The notes under the pieces are model-generated. The model was given only the letters and a program-made list of their open reading frames with translations. It did no database searches and was not told where the DNA came from. DNA of 14,827 nucleotides from Geobacter sp. UBA6169 (lineage in GTDB: Bacteria; Desulfobacterota; Desulfuromonadia; Geobacterales; Pseudopelobacteraceae), in contig DIUB01000011.1 in assembly GCA_002422265.1 (NCBI GenBank), positions 1-14,827 of the forward strand. The letters run 5' to 3'. Below, one piece after another: positions 1 through 8,271 of the stretch (the first letter of the stretch is position 1; every line of letters begins with the position of its first letter). Position numbers and translations under genes: made by a program.

Positions 1-666
1 CTGCAGCGGGTCGAGCCCCAGATTGTACGCCGGGTCATCTCCAGCCAGACTGCTGCTACCATCGCCCGGATGATGGAAGGGGTGACCCAGAAAGGCGGCA
101 CCGGAACCAACGCAGCCATCGAGGGGATCAGGGTTGCAGGAAAGACCGGCACAGCGCAGAAGGCAGACCCGGTCAGCAAGGGGTACTCGGCAACCAAGCG
201 GACTGCTTCTTTTGTGGGTTTTGTCCCGGCAGATAAACCATTACTGACTATTCTGGTGGTGATTGATGAGCCGACTACCAGTCCATACGGCGGTGTGGTT
301 GCAGCGCCGGCTTTTCGTGAAATAGCTGTTAACACCCTCTGCTATCTCAAGGCCAGTGGTGTTGGTGCAGCCTGTGAGCTGCCCGCCCTGGAGCAGACCG
401 ACAAACCGGGAACGTTGCCGACGGCTCCGGCCGCCTATACAGCCACAGAGGTAGCTGAAGGGGGCAACATAGAGACCGCCGGTGCCGGGACTGCGATGCC
501 TGATTTTCGCGGAATGAGCATGCGAAGGGTGCTGCAGACGATGGAAAAGCGACAGCTTAATCTGCAGTTGCGTGGAAGCGGCAGGGTGATTGAACAGTAT
601 CCTCAGCCAGGCCAGGTCATCCGGAGTAGCGATGAAATCTGGGTAAGGCTGGCACCGGCAGCCTAA
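1..666 (+). CDS. ftsI: Septal peptidoglycan transpeptidase FtsI (PBP3/SpoVD type), 3' part only
   Basis: Partial gene: the reading frame is open from the first base, so the N-terminal membrane anchor, dimerisation domain and most of the transpeptidase domain (including the SxxK serine) lie upstream. The visible part carries the KTG box of penicillin-binding proteins (KTGTAQK, codons at 142-162) followed by the expected SFVGFVP and PLLTILVVIDEP strands of the transpeptidase fold. After a linker rich in Pro, Ala and Thr (about nt 380-490), the protein ends in one PASTA-like domain (about nt 495-660, from MPDFRGMS to the C-terminus). Class B enzymes of this type crosslink septal peptidoglycan in the periplasm together with FtsW. 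The PASTA tail makes it resemble SpoVD/PBP2x architecture more than E. coli FtsI. Its position immediately before murE is the standard dcw arrangement. The stop overlaps the murE ribosome binding site. Family assignment is firm; the exact paralogue name is inferred from context. Confidence 0.93.
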   Translation: MQRVEPQIVRRVISSQTAATIARMMEGVTQKGGTGTNAAIEGIRVAGKTGTAQKADPVSKGYSATKRTASFVGFVPADKPLLTILVVIDEPTTSPYGGVVAAPAFREIAVNTLCYLKASGVGAACELPALEQTDKPGTLPTAPAAYTATEVAEGGNIETAGAGTAMPDFRGMSMRRVLQTMEKRQLNLQLRGSGRVIEQYPQPGQVIRSSDEIWVRLAPAA

Positions 667-670
667 GGAG
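665..670 (+). promoter_or_regulatory. Ribosome binding site of murE
   Basis: AAGGAG overlaps the TAA stop of ftsI. It lies 8 nt before the ATG at 679 and 5 nt before a GTG at 676, so it favours the ATG as the murE start. The overlap with the upstream stop suggests that translation of ftsI and murE is coupled. Confidence 0.6.
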
Positions 671-678
671 AAAACGTG

Positions 679-2202
679 ATGCACCTTAAAAGCCTGCTGC
701 AAGGTATGGCACTACAGTACAACGATGATGCTCACGACTGTGAGATCTCCTCATTCAGCTGTGACTCACGGCAAGCCGGCCATGGCACGCTCTTTTTTGC
801 CCTGCGCGGTAGCAAGACAGATGGACACCGCTATATCCCCCAGGCTGTGGCAGCTGGAGCCGCAGCGATTGTGCTTGAGGATCCGGCGCTTGCACCACAG
901 GAGGTGCCCTGGGTGCAGGTTGCAAACGGGCGGGTTGCCATGGCCCAGATCGCAGCACGTTTTTATGGGGCGCCAACCAGAGGTCTGCCTCTGATCGGTA
1001 TCACCGGAACCAACGGCAAGACCACTACCAGTTACCTGGTCGAGGCGATTCTGCAGGCAGCCGGTAAGCCTGCCGCGGTCCTGGGGACCATCAGTTACCG
1101 TTTTGGCAGCACCAGGATCGAAGCCAGCCACACCACGCCGGAGTCAACCGAACTGCAGGCTATCTTCAGACAGCTTGCCGATGCAGGAGCTCAGGCCTTT
1201 GTGATGGAAGTCTCGTCCCATGCCCTTGAGCAGCATCGGGTGGATAGCTGTGACTTTAACGTCGGGGTGTTTACCAATCTGACCAGGGATCATCTGGATT
1301 ATCATGGAACCATGGAGGCTTACAGCGCAGCCAAGCAACGGCTGTTTCACGACCTCTTGCAGCCGGGAGTCCCGGGTGACCTGCGTTGTGCGGTGATCAA
1401 TAGTGATGACCCGGCTGCCGCTGATTTCATCAAGGCTTCCGACTGTAAGGTTATACGGTACGGTATGGCTGCTGATGCTGAGGTAACCGTGCGGGACATC
1501 AGTTCCTCGGTTGACGGTATTACCGGTCGTCTGATTACCCCACGGGGGGAGCAGTCTTTCAGATCCCGTCTGGTTGGCAGTTACAACCTGTCGAACATCA
1601 TGGCAGCGGCAGCAACCGGGGTTGCACTTGATGTGCCGCTGGAAATCATCGTGCGTGGGATTGAACAGCAGGCCACGGTTCCAGGGCGTCTGGAGCGGGT
1701 CGACAACAATTGTGGCGTTACCTGTCTGGTGGATTACGCCCATACCGGTGATGCCCTCGAAAATGTACTGAGTACCCTGCGTCAGCTTGCCACCGGCAGG
1801 ATCATCACTGTCTTTGGCTGCGGAGGTGACCGGGACAACGGCAAACGACCGATCATGGGCAGGATCGCCGCAAACTACTCGGATCTGGCAATCGTTACTT
1901 CCGACAATCCCCGTACAGAAGATCCGCTGTCGATACTGGCACAGATCCGTAACGGTATCCTGCCGCTGGGTTTGCGTGAGTACACGGTTCCGGAACTCAC
2001 TGGCGGCTGTCTGAAAGAAAAAGGTTTTGTCATGCTTGAGAACAGGCGCGAGGCGATCAGACTGGGTGCCAGCCTCGCCCTGCCTGGCGATATCCTGCTG
2101 CTGGCAGGGAAGGGACATGAAGATTACCAGATCATAGGTACGGTAAAACATCACTTTGATGACCGTGAAGAGGCGGCTGCAGCCTTCAGGGAGCGTGGCT
2201 GA
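679..2202 (+). CDS. murE: UDP-MurNAc-tripeptide synthetase MurE (meso-DAP adding)
   Basis: Cytoplasmic ATP-dependent ligase that adds the third stem-peptide residue to UDP-MurNAc-L-Ala-D-Glu. At 507 aa it has the usual family length. The N-terminal UDP-binding domain includes SCDSRQAGHGTLFFAL. The central ATPase domain has the P-loop GTNGKTTT near residues 110-117 and the NLTRDHLDYHGTMEAY segment, followed by AAKQRLF, whose Lys is the expected carbamylated residue. The C-terminal domain contains SDNPRTEDP; the DNPR box (about residues 409-412) is the known determinant for meso-diaminopimelate rather than lysine. ATG 679 is preferred over GTG 676 because of spacing from AAGGAG at 665-670. The gene sits 12 nt after ftsI and its stop is 1 nt before murF, consistent with one operon. 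Nothing appears damaged. Confidence 0.97.
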   Translation: MHLKSLLQGMALQYNDDAHDCEISSFSCDSRQAGHGTLFFALRGSKTDGHRYIPQAVAAGAAAIVLEDPALAPQEVPWVQVANGRVAMAQIAARFYGAPTRGLPLIGITGTNGKTTTSYLVEAILQAAGKPAAVLGTISYRFGSTRIEASHTTPESTELQAIFRQLADAGAQAFVMEVSSHALEQHRVDSCDFNVGVFTNLTRDHLDYHGTMEAYSAAKQRLFHDLLQPGVPGDLRCAVINSDDPAAADFIKASDCKVIRYGMAADAEVTVRDISSSVDGITGRLITPRGEQSFRSRLVGSYNLSNIMAAAATGVALDVPLEIIVRGIEQQATVPGRLERVDNNCGVTCLVDYAHTGDALENVLSTLRQLATGRIITVFGCGGDRDNGKRPIMGRIAANYSDLAIVTSDNPRTEDPLSILAQIRNGILPLGLREYTVPELTGGCLKEKGFVMLENRREAIRLGASLALPGDILLLAGKGHEDYQIIGTVKHHFDDREEAAAAFRERG

Positions 2203-2203
2203 G

Positions 2204-3589
2204 ATGTTCACTATTCAGGAGATCATTGCCATCACCAATGGCACACCCACCGGTCTTGCAGCAGGTACTGTCAGTGGTATATCAACCGACTCTCGCACAT
2301 GTGTGCCGGGTCAGCTCTTTGTGCCGCTTAAGGGAGAACGTTTTGACGGTCACGATTATCTGACAGCGCCAACCACCGGTATTTCGGTCTGCCTGTGCAG
2401 TGAAGCCTGGTTGCGGCAGCATCGTCTGCCGGAGCGGATCACCGGCATCGCGGTACGTGATACCCTGCGTGCATTGGGCGACCTGGCAGCTGCCTGGCGC
2501 AAACGATTTGCCCTGACCATGGTTGGTGTTACCGGCAGTAACGGCAAGACCACGACCAAGGAGATGTTGGCAGCCATTCTCGCGAAGGTAGACAGCGGGC
2601 TGAAGACCAGTGGCAATCTGAATAACCTGATCGGGCTACCCCAGATGGTGTTCCAGCTACGTCCGGAACACTGCTGGGCCGTCCTGGAGATGGGGATGAG
2701 CGAGCCGGGCGAGATTGATCGTCTGGCCGAGATTGCCCAGCCCTCGATCGGCATTGTCCTGAATGCTTCTCCCGCCCATCTGCAGAGCATGGAGACTGTT
2801 GAGGCTGTGGCAAAGGCCAAGGGGGAGTTGCTGTACCGGATTCAGGATGGCGGCTTGGCTGTGGTTAACGCCGATGATCCGCGTATTGCGGCCCTGCCTC
2901 AGAACCCATCGGCCAGCAGGATCAGTTTCGGCATCAACCGGGGGGAGGTCCGTGCTGCATCGATTACCACGCAGGGTACCAACGGTCAGCGGTGCAGTCT
3001 GATAACCCCCAAAGGGAATGCAGAACTCCAGCTGCAGGCGCTGGGCCGGCATAACCTGTACAACGCACTGGCAGCAACCGCTGCCTTGCTGGACAAAGTG
3101 GAGCTTGAAACTATTGTGGAAGGACTTGCCTCGTTTACTCCGTACCACGGGCGCTTCAGGCTTGAGGCGCTTTCAAAAGGGAGGCTCCTGATTGATGACA
3201 GTTACAACGCCAACCCGGCCTCCTGTGCGGCGGCACTGGCTACGCTTAAAGATATCAAGCAGCAGCGCCGTGTCATAGTGGTGTTGGGCGATATGCTTGA
3301 ACTGGGCAGTGATGAGCAAGAGCTGCACTACCAGTTGGGCAGACAGGCGGCTTCAGTGGCTGACCAGCTCTATCTGTTTGGTACACTTACCCGGGAGGCA
3401 GCCAAAGCAGCTCTGGAGTCGGGTCTGCCTGCCTCATCGATCTGCCATGCCGGTAGCCATGCCGAGATTATCGCAGCACTCATCGATCAGCCTGGGGAGG
3501 GAGACCTGCTGTTGATCAAGGGCTCTCGCGGGATGCAGATGGACAAGATCGCTGCAGCGCTCCGCGCCGCAGAACGTCAAGGGGGTTAA
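2204..3589 (+). CDS. murF: UDP-MurNAc-tripeptide:D-Ala-D-Ala ligase MurF
   Basis: Cytoplasmic ligase that attaches the D-Ala-D-Ala dipeptide (made by Ddl, encoded downstream) to UDP-MurNAc-tripeptide, giving the pentapeptide precursor. It is 461 aa. The N-terminus has the typical STDSRTCVPGQLFVPLKG segment, the ATPase domain has GSNGKTTTKE (residues 111-120), and the C-terminal half has IDDSYNANP (around residue 331), VLGDMLELG and IKGSRGM, all characteristic of MurF. The frame is open further upstream to an ATG at 2156, but that start would add 16 unrelated residues inside murE. ATG 2204, 10 nt after AGGGAG (2188-2193) and 1 nt after the murE stop, gives the normal MurF N-terminus (MFTIQEI). 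Tight spacing implies coupling with murE. Confidence 0.97.
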   Translation: MFTIQEIIAITNGTPTGLAAGTVSGISTDSRTCVPGQLFVPLKGERFDGHDYLTAPTTGISVCLCSEAWLRQHRLPERITGIAVRDTLRALGDLAAAWRKRFALTMVGVTGSNGKTTTKEMLAAILAKVDSGLKTSGNLNNLIGLPQMVFQLRPEHCWAVLEMGMSEPGEIDRLAEIAQPSIGIVLNASPAHLQSMETVEAVAKAKGELLYRIQDGGLAVVNADDPRIAALPQNPSASRISFGINRGEVRAASITTQGTNGQRCSLITPKGNAELQLQALGRHNLYNALAATAALLDKVELETIVEGLASFTPYHGRFRLEALSKGRLLIDDSYNANPASCAAALATLKDIKQQRRVIVVLGDMLELGSDEQELHYQLGRQAASVADQLYLFGTLTREAAKAALESGLPASSICHAGSHAEIIAALIDQPGEGDLLLIKGSRGMQMDKIAAALRAAERQGG

Positions 3590-3594
3590 GACCG

Positions 3595-4671
3595 ATGCTT
3601 TTCCATCTGTTTTATCCATTGGCTGCAGACCTCAAGATTCTCAATATATTCAAGTACCTTACTTTTAGAACTATCTATGCCATGATTACGGCACTGATCG
3701 TCTGCTTTGTGTTGGGGCCTTGGATAATCCGCAGGTTGGAAGGGTTGCAGGCTCGCCAGGTTATCCGAACTGATGGGCCTGAATCGCACCTGGAGAAACA
3801 GGGCACTCCCACCATGGGCGGGCTGATTATCCTGAGCGCCATTATCGTGCCGACCCTGCTCTGGGCTGATCTGACCAACCAGTATATCTGGCTGACCCTG
3901 CTGATTGTGGTGGGGTACGGCCTGATCGGGTTTGTGGACGACTATCGCAAGGTGGTGGAGAAAAACACCAAGGGGCTGTCGGCGCGTCAGAAGATGTTCT
4001 GGCAGATCCTGCTGGCCGGCGGAGTCGCCACGTACCTCTACCTGAGCCCCGGCTTCAATACTATGCTGTATGTGCCGTTCTTCAAAAACTTTCATCCGGA
4101 CCTGGGTTTGTTCTTTATTCCGTTCGTGACTCTGGTGATCGTGGGCGCCAGCAATGCCGTCAACCTGACTGACGGTCTGGATGGTCTGGCCATCGGACCA
4201 GTGGCGATCAATGCCGCTACCTATATGCTGTTTGCCTATATTGCCGGTCATGCCACTCTATCGGCCTACCTGCAGATACCGCGTGTGCCGGGTGCCGGTG
4301 AGCTAGCTGTGATCTGCGGTGCCATGGTAGGGGCCGGGTTGGGATTTCTCTGGTTTAACTCCTATCCGGCGGAAGTCTTTATGGGGGATGTAGGGTCATT
4401 GTCGTTGGGCGGTACCTTGGGGATCATTGCGGTACTGACCAAGCAGGAGATCCTGCTGGTAATCGTGGGGGGGATCTTTGTTATTGAGGCCCTCTCGGTC
4501 ATCTTTCAGGTGGGCTCGTACAAATACCGGGGTAAGCGGATCTTTCGCATGGCACCAATCCATCACCATTTTGAGCTGAAGGGGGTTGCCGAGCCAAAGA
4601 TCATTGTCCGTTTCTGGATCATCACCATCATACTGGCGCTGGTGGCCATCTCCACCCTCAAGATGCGTTGA
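3595..4671 (+). CDS. mraY: Phospho-MurNAc-pentapeptide transferase MraY (lipid I synthase)
   Basis: Integral inner-membrane enzyme that transfers phospho-MurNAc-pentapeptide from UDP to undecaprenyl phosphate, giving lipid I. At 358 aa it matches the family length, and many hydrophobic segments are visible (for example residues 27-43, 75-90, 97-113, 172-188, 284-305 and 339-353). Signature motifs are intact: GTPTMGG (70-76), FVDDYRK (113-119, the Mg-binding Asp pair), NAVNLTDGLDGLA (187-199), FMGDVGS (262-268) and PIHHHFELKG (321-330). The start is ATG 3595, 5 nt after the murF stop, with AAGGGGG (3579-3585) about 9 nt upstream. It uses the MurF product directly and feeds MurG. No anomaly was seen. 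Confidence 0.97.
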   Translation: MLFHLFYPLAADLKILNIFKYLTFRTIYAMITALIVCFVLGPWIIRRLEGLQARQVIRTDGPESHLEKQGTPTMGGLIILSAIIVPTLLWADLTNQYIWLTLLIVVGYGLIGFVDDYRKVVEKNTKGLSARQKMFWQILLAGGVATYLYLSPGFNTMLYVPFFKNFHPDLGLFFIPFVTLVIVGASNAVNLTDGLDGLAIGPVAINAATYMLFAYIAGHATLSAYLQIPRVPGAGELAVICGAMVGAGLGFLWFNSYPAEVFMGDVGSLSLGGTLGIIAVLTKQEILLVIVGGIFVIEALSVIFQVGSYKYRGKRIFRMAPIHHHFELKGVAEPKIIVRFWIITIILALVAISTLKMR

Positions 4672-4672
4672 T

Positions 4673-6013
4673 ATGGAACTGACCGGCAGAAACGTCACCG
4701 TTATGGGCCTCGCTAAAACCGGCGTGGCCTCTGCCCGTTTTCTGAATCAACTGGGTGCGCGAGTAACGGCAACGGATCTGCGGGATGAAAACGCCCTGGC
4801 TGTTGTGTTGGCTGAATTGGCAGGTCTGGATATCCGCTTTGTGCTGGGGCACCATGATGAGGCGGACTTTGTGAATGCTGATCTGATTGTGGTGTCACCG
4901 GGAGTACCGCAGGAACATCCCCTGCTGGTCAAGGCCGTACAAAACAGTGTGCCGGTGGTCAGCGAGATCGAACTGGCAGCGCGCTTCATCACCGTACCGC
5001 TGGTTGCCATTACCGGTACCAACGGCAAGACAACGACAACGACATTGGCTGGTGAGTTGTTCAAGGCCAATGGCTTCAGCACCTACGTCGGTGGCAATAT
5101 CGGCGATCCGCTGATTGAACTGCCGGACTCCGGAGCGCACGTTGAACGGGTGGTGGCAGAGATCAGCTCCTTTCAGCTGGAGTGGATCAACAGCTTCAGG
5201 CCAAAGGTTGCGGCCTTGCTTAATATCACGGAAGACCACCTGGATCGCTACCCATCCTATCAGGCCTATATAGATGCCAAACTGCGGATCTTTGAGAACC
5301 AGACCGCTGACGACTATGCCGTGGTCAATCGGGATGATGAGCTGGTCTGGCAGGCGTGCCGCTCCCTCAAGGCCCGTCTTGTCCCTTTCAGTCGGAAGCT
5401 GGATCTTGAGGAGGGTATTTTCTGTCTCGGTGAAGAGATCGTTTTCAGGCATCTGGGCAGTGAGTACCGCTTTCCGATTGGTGGCTTCAGGCTACAGGGG
5501 GTACATAACCTGGAAAACATCATGGCCGCCCTGGCCTGTGGGCTGTTGTTGGGGTGCGGACCGGGGGCAAGTCTGGAGTTACTGAACCGTTTTGAGGCGC
5601 TTCATCACCGGATGGAGTTTGTACGTGAGCTGAACGGCGTACGCTATTTTGAAGATAGCAAGGCCACCAATGTGGGCAGTGTTGCCAAGGCTTTGGAGAG
5701 CTTTCAGCAGATCACCCTGATTGCCGGCGGCAAAGACAAGGGGGGCTCCTACGCACCGCTACACGAGCTGGTGCGAGAGCGGGTCCGTCACCTGATCCTG
5801 ATCGGTGAGGCGGCAGACCGTATGGAGCAGGAGCTTGGGGGACTGACCGACGTGCAGCGGGCCGTGACCCTTGAAGAGGCGGTACTGATGAGTGCCGGAC
5901 TGACCGAAGCAGGCGGCGTGGTGTTGCTCTCACCGGCCTGCTCAAGCTTTGATATGTTCAGAGACTACGAAGAACGGGCCCAGCGTTTTATTGCTGCGGT
6001 CAAGGGGCTCTGA
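4673..6013 (+). CDS. murD: UDP-MurNAc-L-alanine:D-glutamate ligase MurD
   Basis: Cytoplasmic ATP-dependent ligase that adds D-Glu to UDP-MurNAc-L-Ala. It is 446 aa. A Rossmann-like N-terminal domain binds the UDP substrate (VTVMGLAKTG, residues 8-17; SPGVP, about 75-79). The ATPase domain has ITGTNGKTTTTT (113-124), EISSFQLEW, NITEDHLDRY and the AKLRIF Lys expected to be carbamylated. The C-terminal domain has HRMEFV, FEDSKATN, GGKDKGG and LLSPACSSFDMF, all typical of MurD. The frame is open upstream to 4586 inside mraY, but the MurD N-terminus starts properly at ATG 4673, 1 nt after the mraY stop. No clear Shine-Dalgarno precedes it, so it probably depends on translational coupling with mraY. 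Confidence 0.97.
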   Translation: MELTGRNVTVMGLAKTGVASARFLNQLGARVTATDLRDENALAVVLAELAGLDIRFVLGHHDEADFVNADLIVVSPGVPQEHPLLVKAVQNSVPVVSEIELAARFITVPLVAITGTNGKTTTTTLAGELFKANGFSTYVGGNIGDPLIELPDSGAHVERVVAEISSFQLEWINSFRPKVAALLNITEDHLDRYPSYQAYIDAKLRIFENQTADDYAVVNRDDELVWQACRSLKARLVPFSRKLDLEEGIFCLGEEIVFRHLGSEYRFPIGGFRLQGVHNLENIMAALACGLLLGCGPGASLELLNRFEALHHRMEFVRELNGVRYFEDSKATNVGSVAKALESFQQITLIAGGKDKGGSYAPLHELVRERVRHLILIGEAADRMEQELGGLTDVQRAVTLEEAVLMSAGLTEAGGVVLLSPACSSFDMFRDYEERAQRFIAAVKGL

Positions 6014-6016
6014 GTC

Positions 6017-7162
6017 ATGACTGCATGGGTGCGTAAACCGTTCAGGCTGGCCGAATATGATCTGGTGCTGTTGCTGATGGTGGTGGCGCTCACCTGTTTC
6101 GGAGTGGTTATGGTTTACTCGGCCTCATCGGTGATGGCAGCCAAAAATTTTCATGACGGTGCGTTTTTTCTGAAGCGACAGGCGATCTTTGCGTTGCTCG
6201 GGTTCGGCATAGCCCTTGCGGCCATGCGTATTGATTATCAGCTCTGGCGGAAATTGGCTGTGCCGCTTCTGCTGCTGAGTCTGGTTCTGCTGGTGCTGGT
6301 GCTGATTCCTGGTATTGGCGGCAAGGTCAAGGGGGCCTCGCGGTGGATCAAGTTGCCCGGGTTTAATCTGCAGCCATCGGAATTCACCAAGATAGCCTTG
6401 ATCATGTACATGGCCTATTCAATTGACAAGAAACAGGACCGGATCCGTTCGCTCACAGCCGGATTTCTGCCCTACATGGTGGTTTTGATGGTGCTGCTGG
6501 GGCTGTTACTGAAACAGCCTGACCTGGGGGCAGCCCTGACAATGGCAGCGGTTACCGTTACCATGCTGTTTGCAGCCGGCACGCGCCTGGTCTTTATCTT
6601 GGGCAGTGGCATGGTGGCCCTGCCGTTCCTGGTCTATCTGGTCACGCAATCAGCCTATCGTCTGAAACGGGTTAAGGCCTATCTGAACCCGGAACAGGAC
6701 CCGACCGGCATTGGTTGGCAGATCACCCAGTCAAAATATGCCTTTGGTGCCGGCGGTATCTTCGGGCAAGGACTCGGTGAGGGTAAACAGAAGCTTTTTT
6801 ACCTGCCGGAAGCCCATACCGACTTCATCCTTTCGGTGGTTGGAGAGGAGCTGGGTTTTATCGGCGTGCTGATCATCATCGGCATGTTTTTTATTCTGGT
6901 ACAGCGTGCCATGCGGATTGCCATGGCTGCCCAGGACAGCTTCGGGCGTTTTCTTGCCCTGGGCATTGCCGTGTTGTTTGCGGTAGAGGCAACCGTTAAC
7001 ATGGGGGTGGTGACCGGTATTCTGCCCACGAAAGGTCTGGCCTTGCCGTTCTTAAGCTACGGAGGCAGTTCGCTGGTTGTCAGTCTGTTTGCCGTAGGAG
7101 TGCTGCTGAACATATCAGCAGGCCTGAAGCTGGCTCCGTTGGTAGGGAAGGACACAGCATGA
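6017..7162 (+). CDS. ftsW: Septal peptidoglycan glycosyltransferase FtsW (SEDS family)
   Basis: Polytopic inner-membrane SEDS protein that polymerises lipid II into glycan strands at the division site, working with the class B transpeptidase FtsI. It is 381 aa with about ten hydrophobic segments, the first at about residues 15-34. Family motifs visible are GASRWIKLPGFNLQPSE (106-122), LKQPDLGAAL (165-174), EAHTDFILSVVGEELGF (265-281, with the conserved Asp269 in the position of the catalytic Asp of SEDS proteins) and LPFLSYGGSS (343-352). Its place between murD and murG in a dcw cluster supports FtsW rather than RodA. ATG 6017 is 3 nt after the murD stop, with AAGGGG (6002-6007) 9 nt upstream. 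The 3' end overlaps murG by 4 nt (ATGA). Confidence 0.96.
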   Translation: MTAWVRKPFRLAEYDLVLLLMVVALTCFGVVMVYSASSVMAAKNFHDGAFFLKRQAIFALLGFGIALAAMRIDYQLWRKLAVPLLLLSLVLLVLVLIPGIGGKVKGASRWIKLPGFNLQPSEFTKIALIMYMAYSIDKKQDRIRSLTAGFLPYMVVLMVLLGLLLKQPDLGAALTMAAVTVTMLFAAGTRLVFILGSGMVALPFLVYLVTQSAYRLKRVKAYLNPEQDPTGIGWQITQSKYAFGAGGIFGQGLGEGKQKLFYLPEAHTDFILSVVGEELGFIGVLIIIGMFFILVQRAMRIAMAAQDSFGRFLALGIAVLFAVEATVNMGVVTGILPTKGLALPFLSYGGSSLVVSLFAVGVLLNISAGLKLAPLVGKDTA

Positions 7163-8271
7163 AGATGATTGTAGCCGGTGGCGGCACCGGCGGACACCTG
7201 TTTCCCGGCATTGCGGTGGCGGAAGAGTTTCTGTCCAGGGACGCTGTCAACCAGGTACTGTTTGTCGGTTCGGAGCAGGGTATTGAAGCGCGCACTATTC
7301 CACGGCTCGGTTACCGGCTTGAGTTGATATCGGCAGCTGGAATCCGTGGTAAGGGAAGTTTGGCCAAGCTGAAAGGTGCTGCCATGCTGTTGTACGGCTA
7401 TGCCCAGTCACGTAAGATACTTAAAGAATTTAAGCCTGATCTGGTGCTGGGAGTGGGTGGCTATGCCTCCTTGCCGATGGTGATGGCTGCACGGGGTATG
7501 GAGCTTCCCCGCTACATCCACGAGCAGAACGCCCTGCCCGGTATGGCTAATAAAGCTTTGGCACGGGTGGCCTCCAAGGTGTTCATTTCACTTGAAGAAT
7601 CAGCAAAATTTTTTCCAGCAGGGTCAACGCTTTTGACCGGCAATCCGTTGCGCAAACAGATAGTGGAAAGTCTGGGGTCAAGGGTCAAGGGGCAAGGGGC
7701 AGAAAACCAGGAAGAGGCCTTTAACCTGCTTGTTTTTGGGGGAAGTCAGGGAGCCCATGCCATCAACGTGGCGGTTCCAGAGGCTGTTGCACAGCTTGAT
7801 CCAGCAATACGACAGAACCTGAAGGTTACCCATCAGACCGGTGAAAAGGAACTGCAGGACGTTACCGCATCGTACCGGTCAATCGACTATGAAGCTGATG
7901 TGCGTCCGTTTATCGACGATATGGCAGCAGCTTACCATCGTGCTGATCTGATCATTTGTCGGGCCGGAGCCACCACCATTGCCGAAGTAACTGCCTTGGG
8001 CAAGGCCTGTCTGTTTGTGCCGTTTCCCCACGCCACCGATGACCATCAGCGCAAAAATGCAGAGGCACTGTTGAAGAAGGAAGCCTGTGTAATGATGCAG
8101 GAACGTGAAATGAATGCCGAAAGTCTGGCAAACGAGATCACGCGTCTGATGGCTGATTGTGGTGAGCTACAGAGGATCAGTGACAACGCCAGGGCGCTGG
8201 GGCGTCTGGATGCTGCCCGGATCATTGTGGATGAGATGCTGAAAGGACTGACGCCATGTACGGAAACATAG
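7159..8271 (+). CDS. murG: Undecaprenyl-PP-MurNAc-pentapeptide GlcNAc transferase MurG
   Basis: Peripheral inner-membrane GT-B glycosyltransferase that adds GlcNAc from UDP-GlcNAc to lipid I, giving lipid II. It is 370 aa. The N-terminal domain has GGGTGGHLFPG (residues 7-17), LGVGGYASLP (97-106) and IHEQNALPGMANK (120-132). The C-terminal domain has FGGSQGAHAIN (193-203), CRAGATTIAE (267-276) and FPHATDDHQRKNAE (289-302), the UDP-GlcNAc and lipid-binding elements. The interdomain linker (about residues 172-186) is partly encoded by a run of 7-bp repeats (7675-7702). Start ATG 7159 overlaps the ftsW stop; AAGGA (7148-7152) lies 6 nt upstream. A second in-frame ATG at 7165 is possible but further from the usual spacing. 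The 3' end overlaps murC by 16 nt. Confidence 0.97.
   Translation: MKMIVAGGGTGGHLFPGIAVAEEFLSRDAVNQVLFVGSEQGIEARTIPRLGYRLELISAAGIRGKGSLAKLKGAAMLLYGYAQSRKILKEFKPDLVLGVGGYASLPMVMAARGMELPRYIHEQNALPGMANKALARVASKVFISLEESAKFFPAGSTLLTGNPLRKQIVESLGSRVKGQGAENQEEAFNLLVFGGSQGAHAINVAVPEAVAQLDPAIRQNLKVTHQTGEKELQDVTASYRSIDYEADVRPFIDDMAAAYHRADLIICRAGATTIAEVTALGKACLFVPFPHATDDHQRKNAEALLKKEACVMMQEREMNAESLANEITRLMADCGELQRISDNARALGRLDAARIIVDEMLKGLTPCTET
7675..7702 (+). repeat. Four tandem 7-bp units inside murG
   Basis: Consecutive heptamers read GGGTCAA (7675-7681), GGGTCAA (7682-7688), GGGGCAA (7689-7695) and GGGGCAG (7696-7702). The first two are identical and the others differ by one or two bases. They encode GSRVKGQGA in the linker between the two MurG domains. 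Because 7 is not a multiple of 3, gain or loss of one unit would shift the frame; three units (21 nt) would not. Confidence 0.85.

Noticed and set aside
1..6. PstI recognition sequence at the first bases, suggesting a clone boundary
   Set aside because: CTGCAG occurs elsewhere by chance, and the reading frame simply continues upstream; nothing supports a junction.
2156..2203. Upstream ATG for murF inside murE
   Set aside because: It would add 16 residues without MurF similarity; ATG 2204 has a properly spaced AGGGAG and the usual N-terminus.
1144..2211. Long open frame on the - strand opposite murE (355 codons)
   Set aside because: It lies wholly antisense to a clear murE, its translation shows no recognisable domain or hydrophobic pattern, and it is explained by the base composition of murE codons.
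3586..4251. Open frame on the - strand opposite mraY (221 codons)
   Set aside because: Antisense to a motif-complete mraY; the product is rich in His, Gln and Gly with no family signature. Treated as a shadow.
4586..4672. Upstream extension of the murD frame into mraY
   Set aside because: The extra 29 residues are translated from mraY in another frame and do not belong to the MurD N-terminus, which begins at ATG 4673.
6258..6316. CTG-rich, Leu-rich low-complexity run in ftsW
   Set aside because: It is an ordinary transmembrane segment in a polytopic protein.
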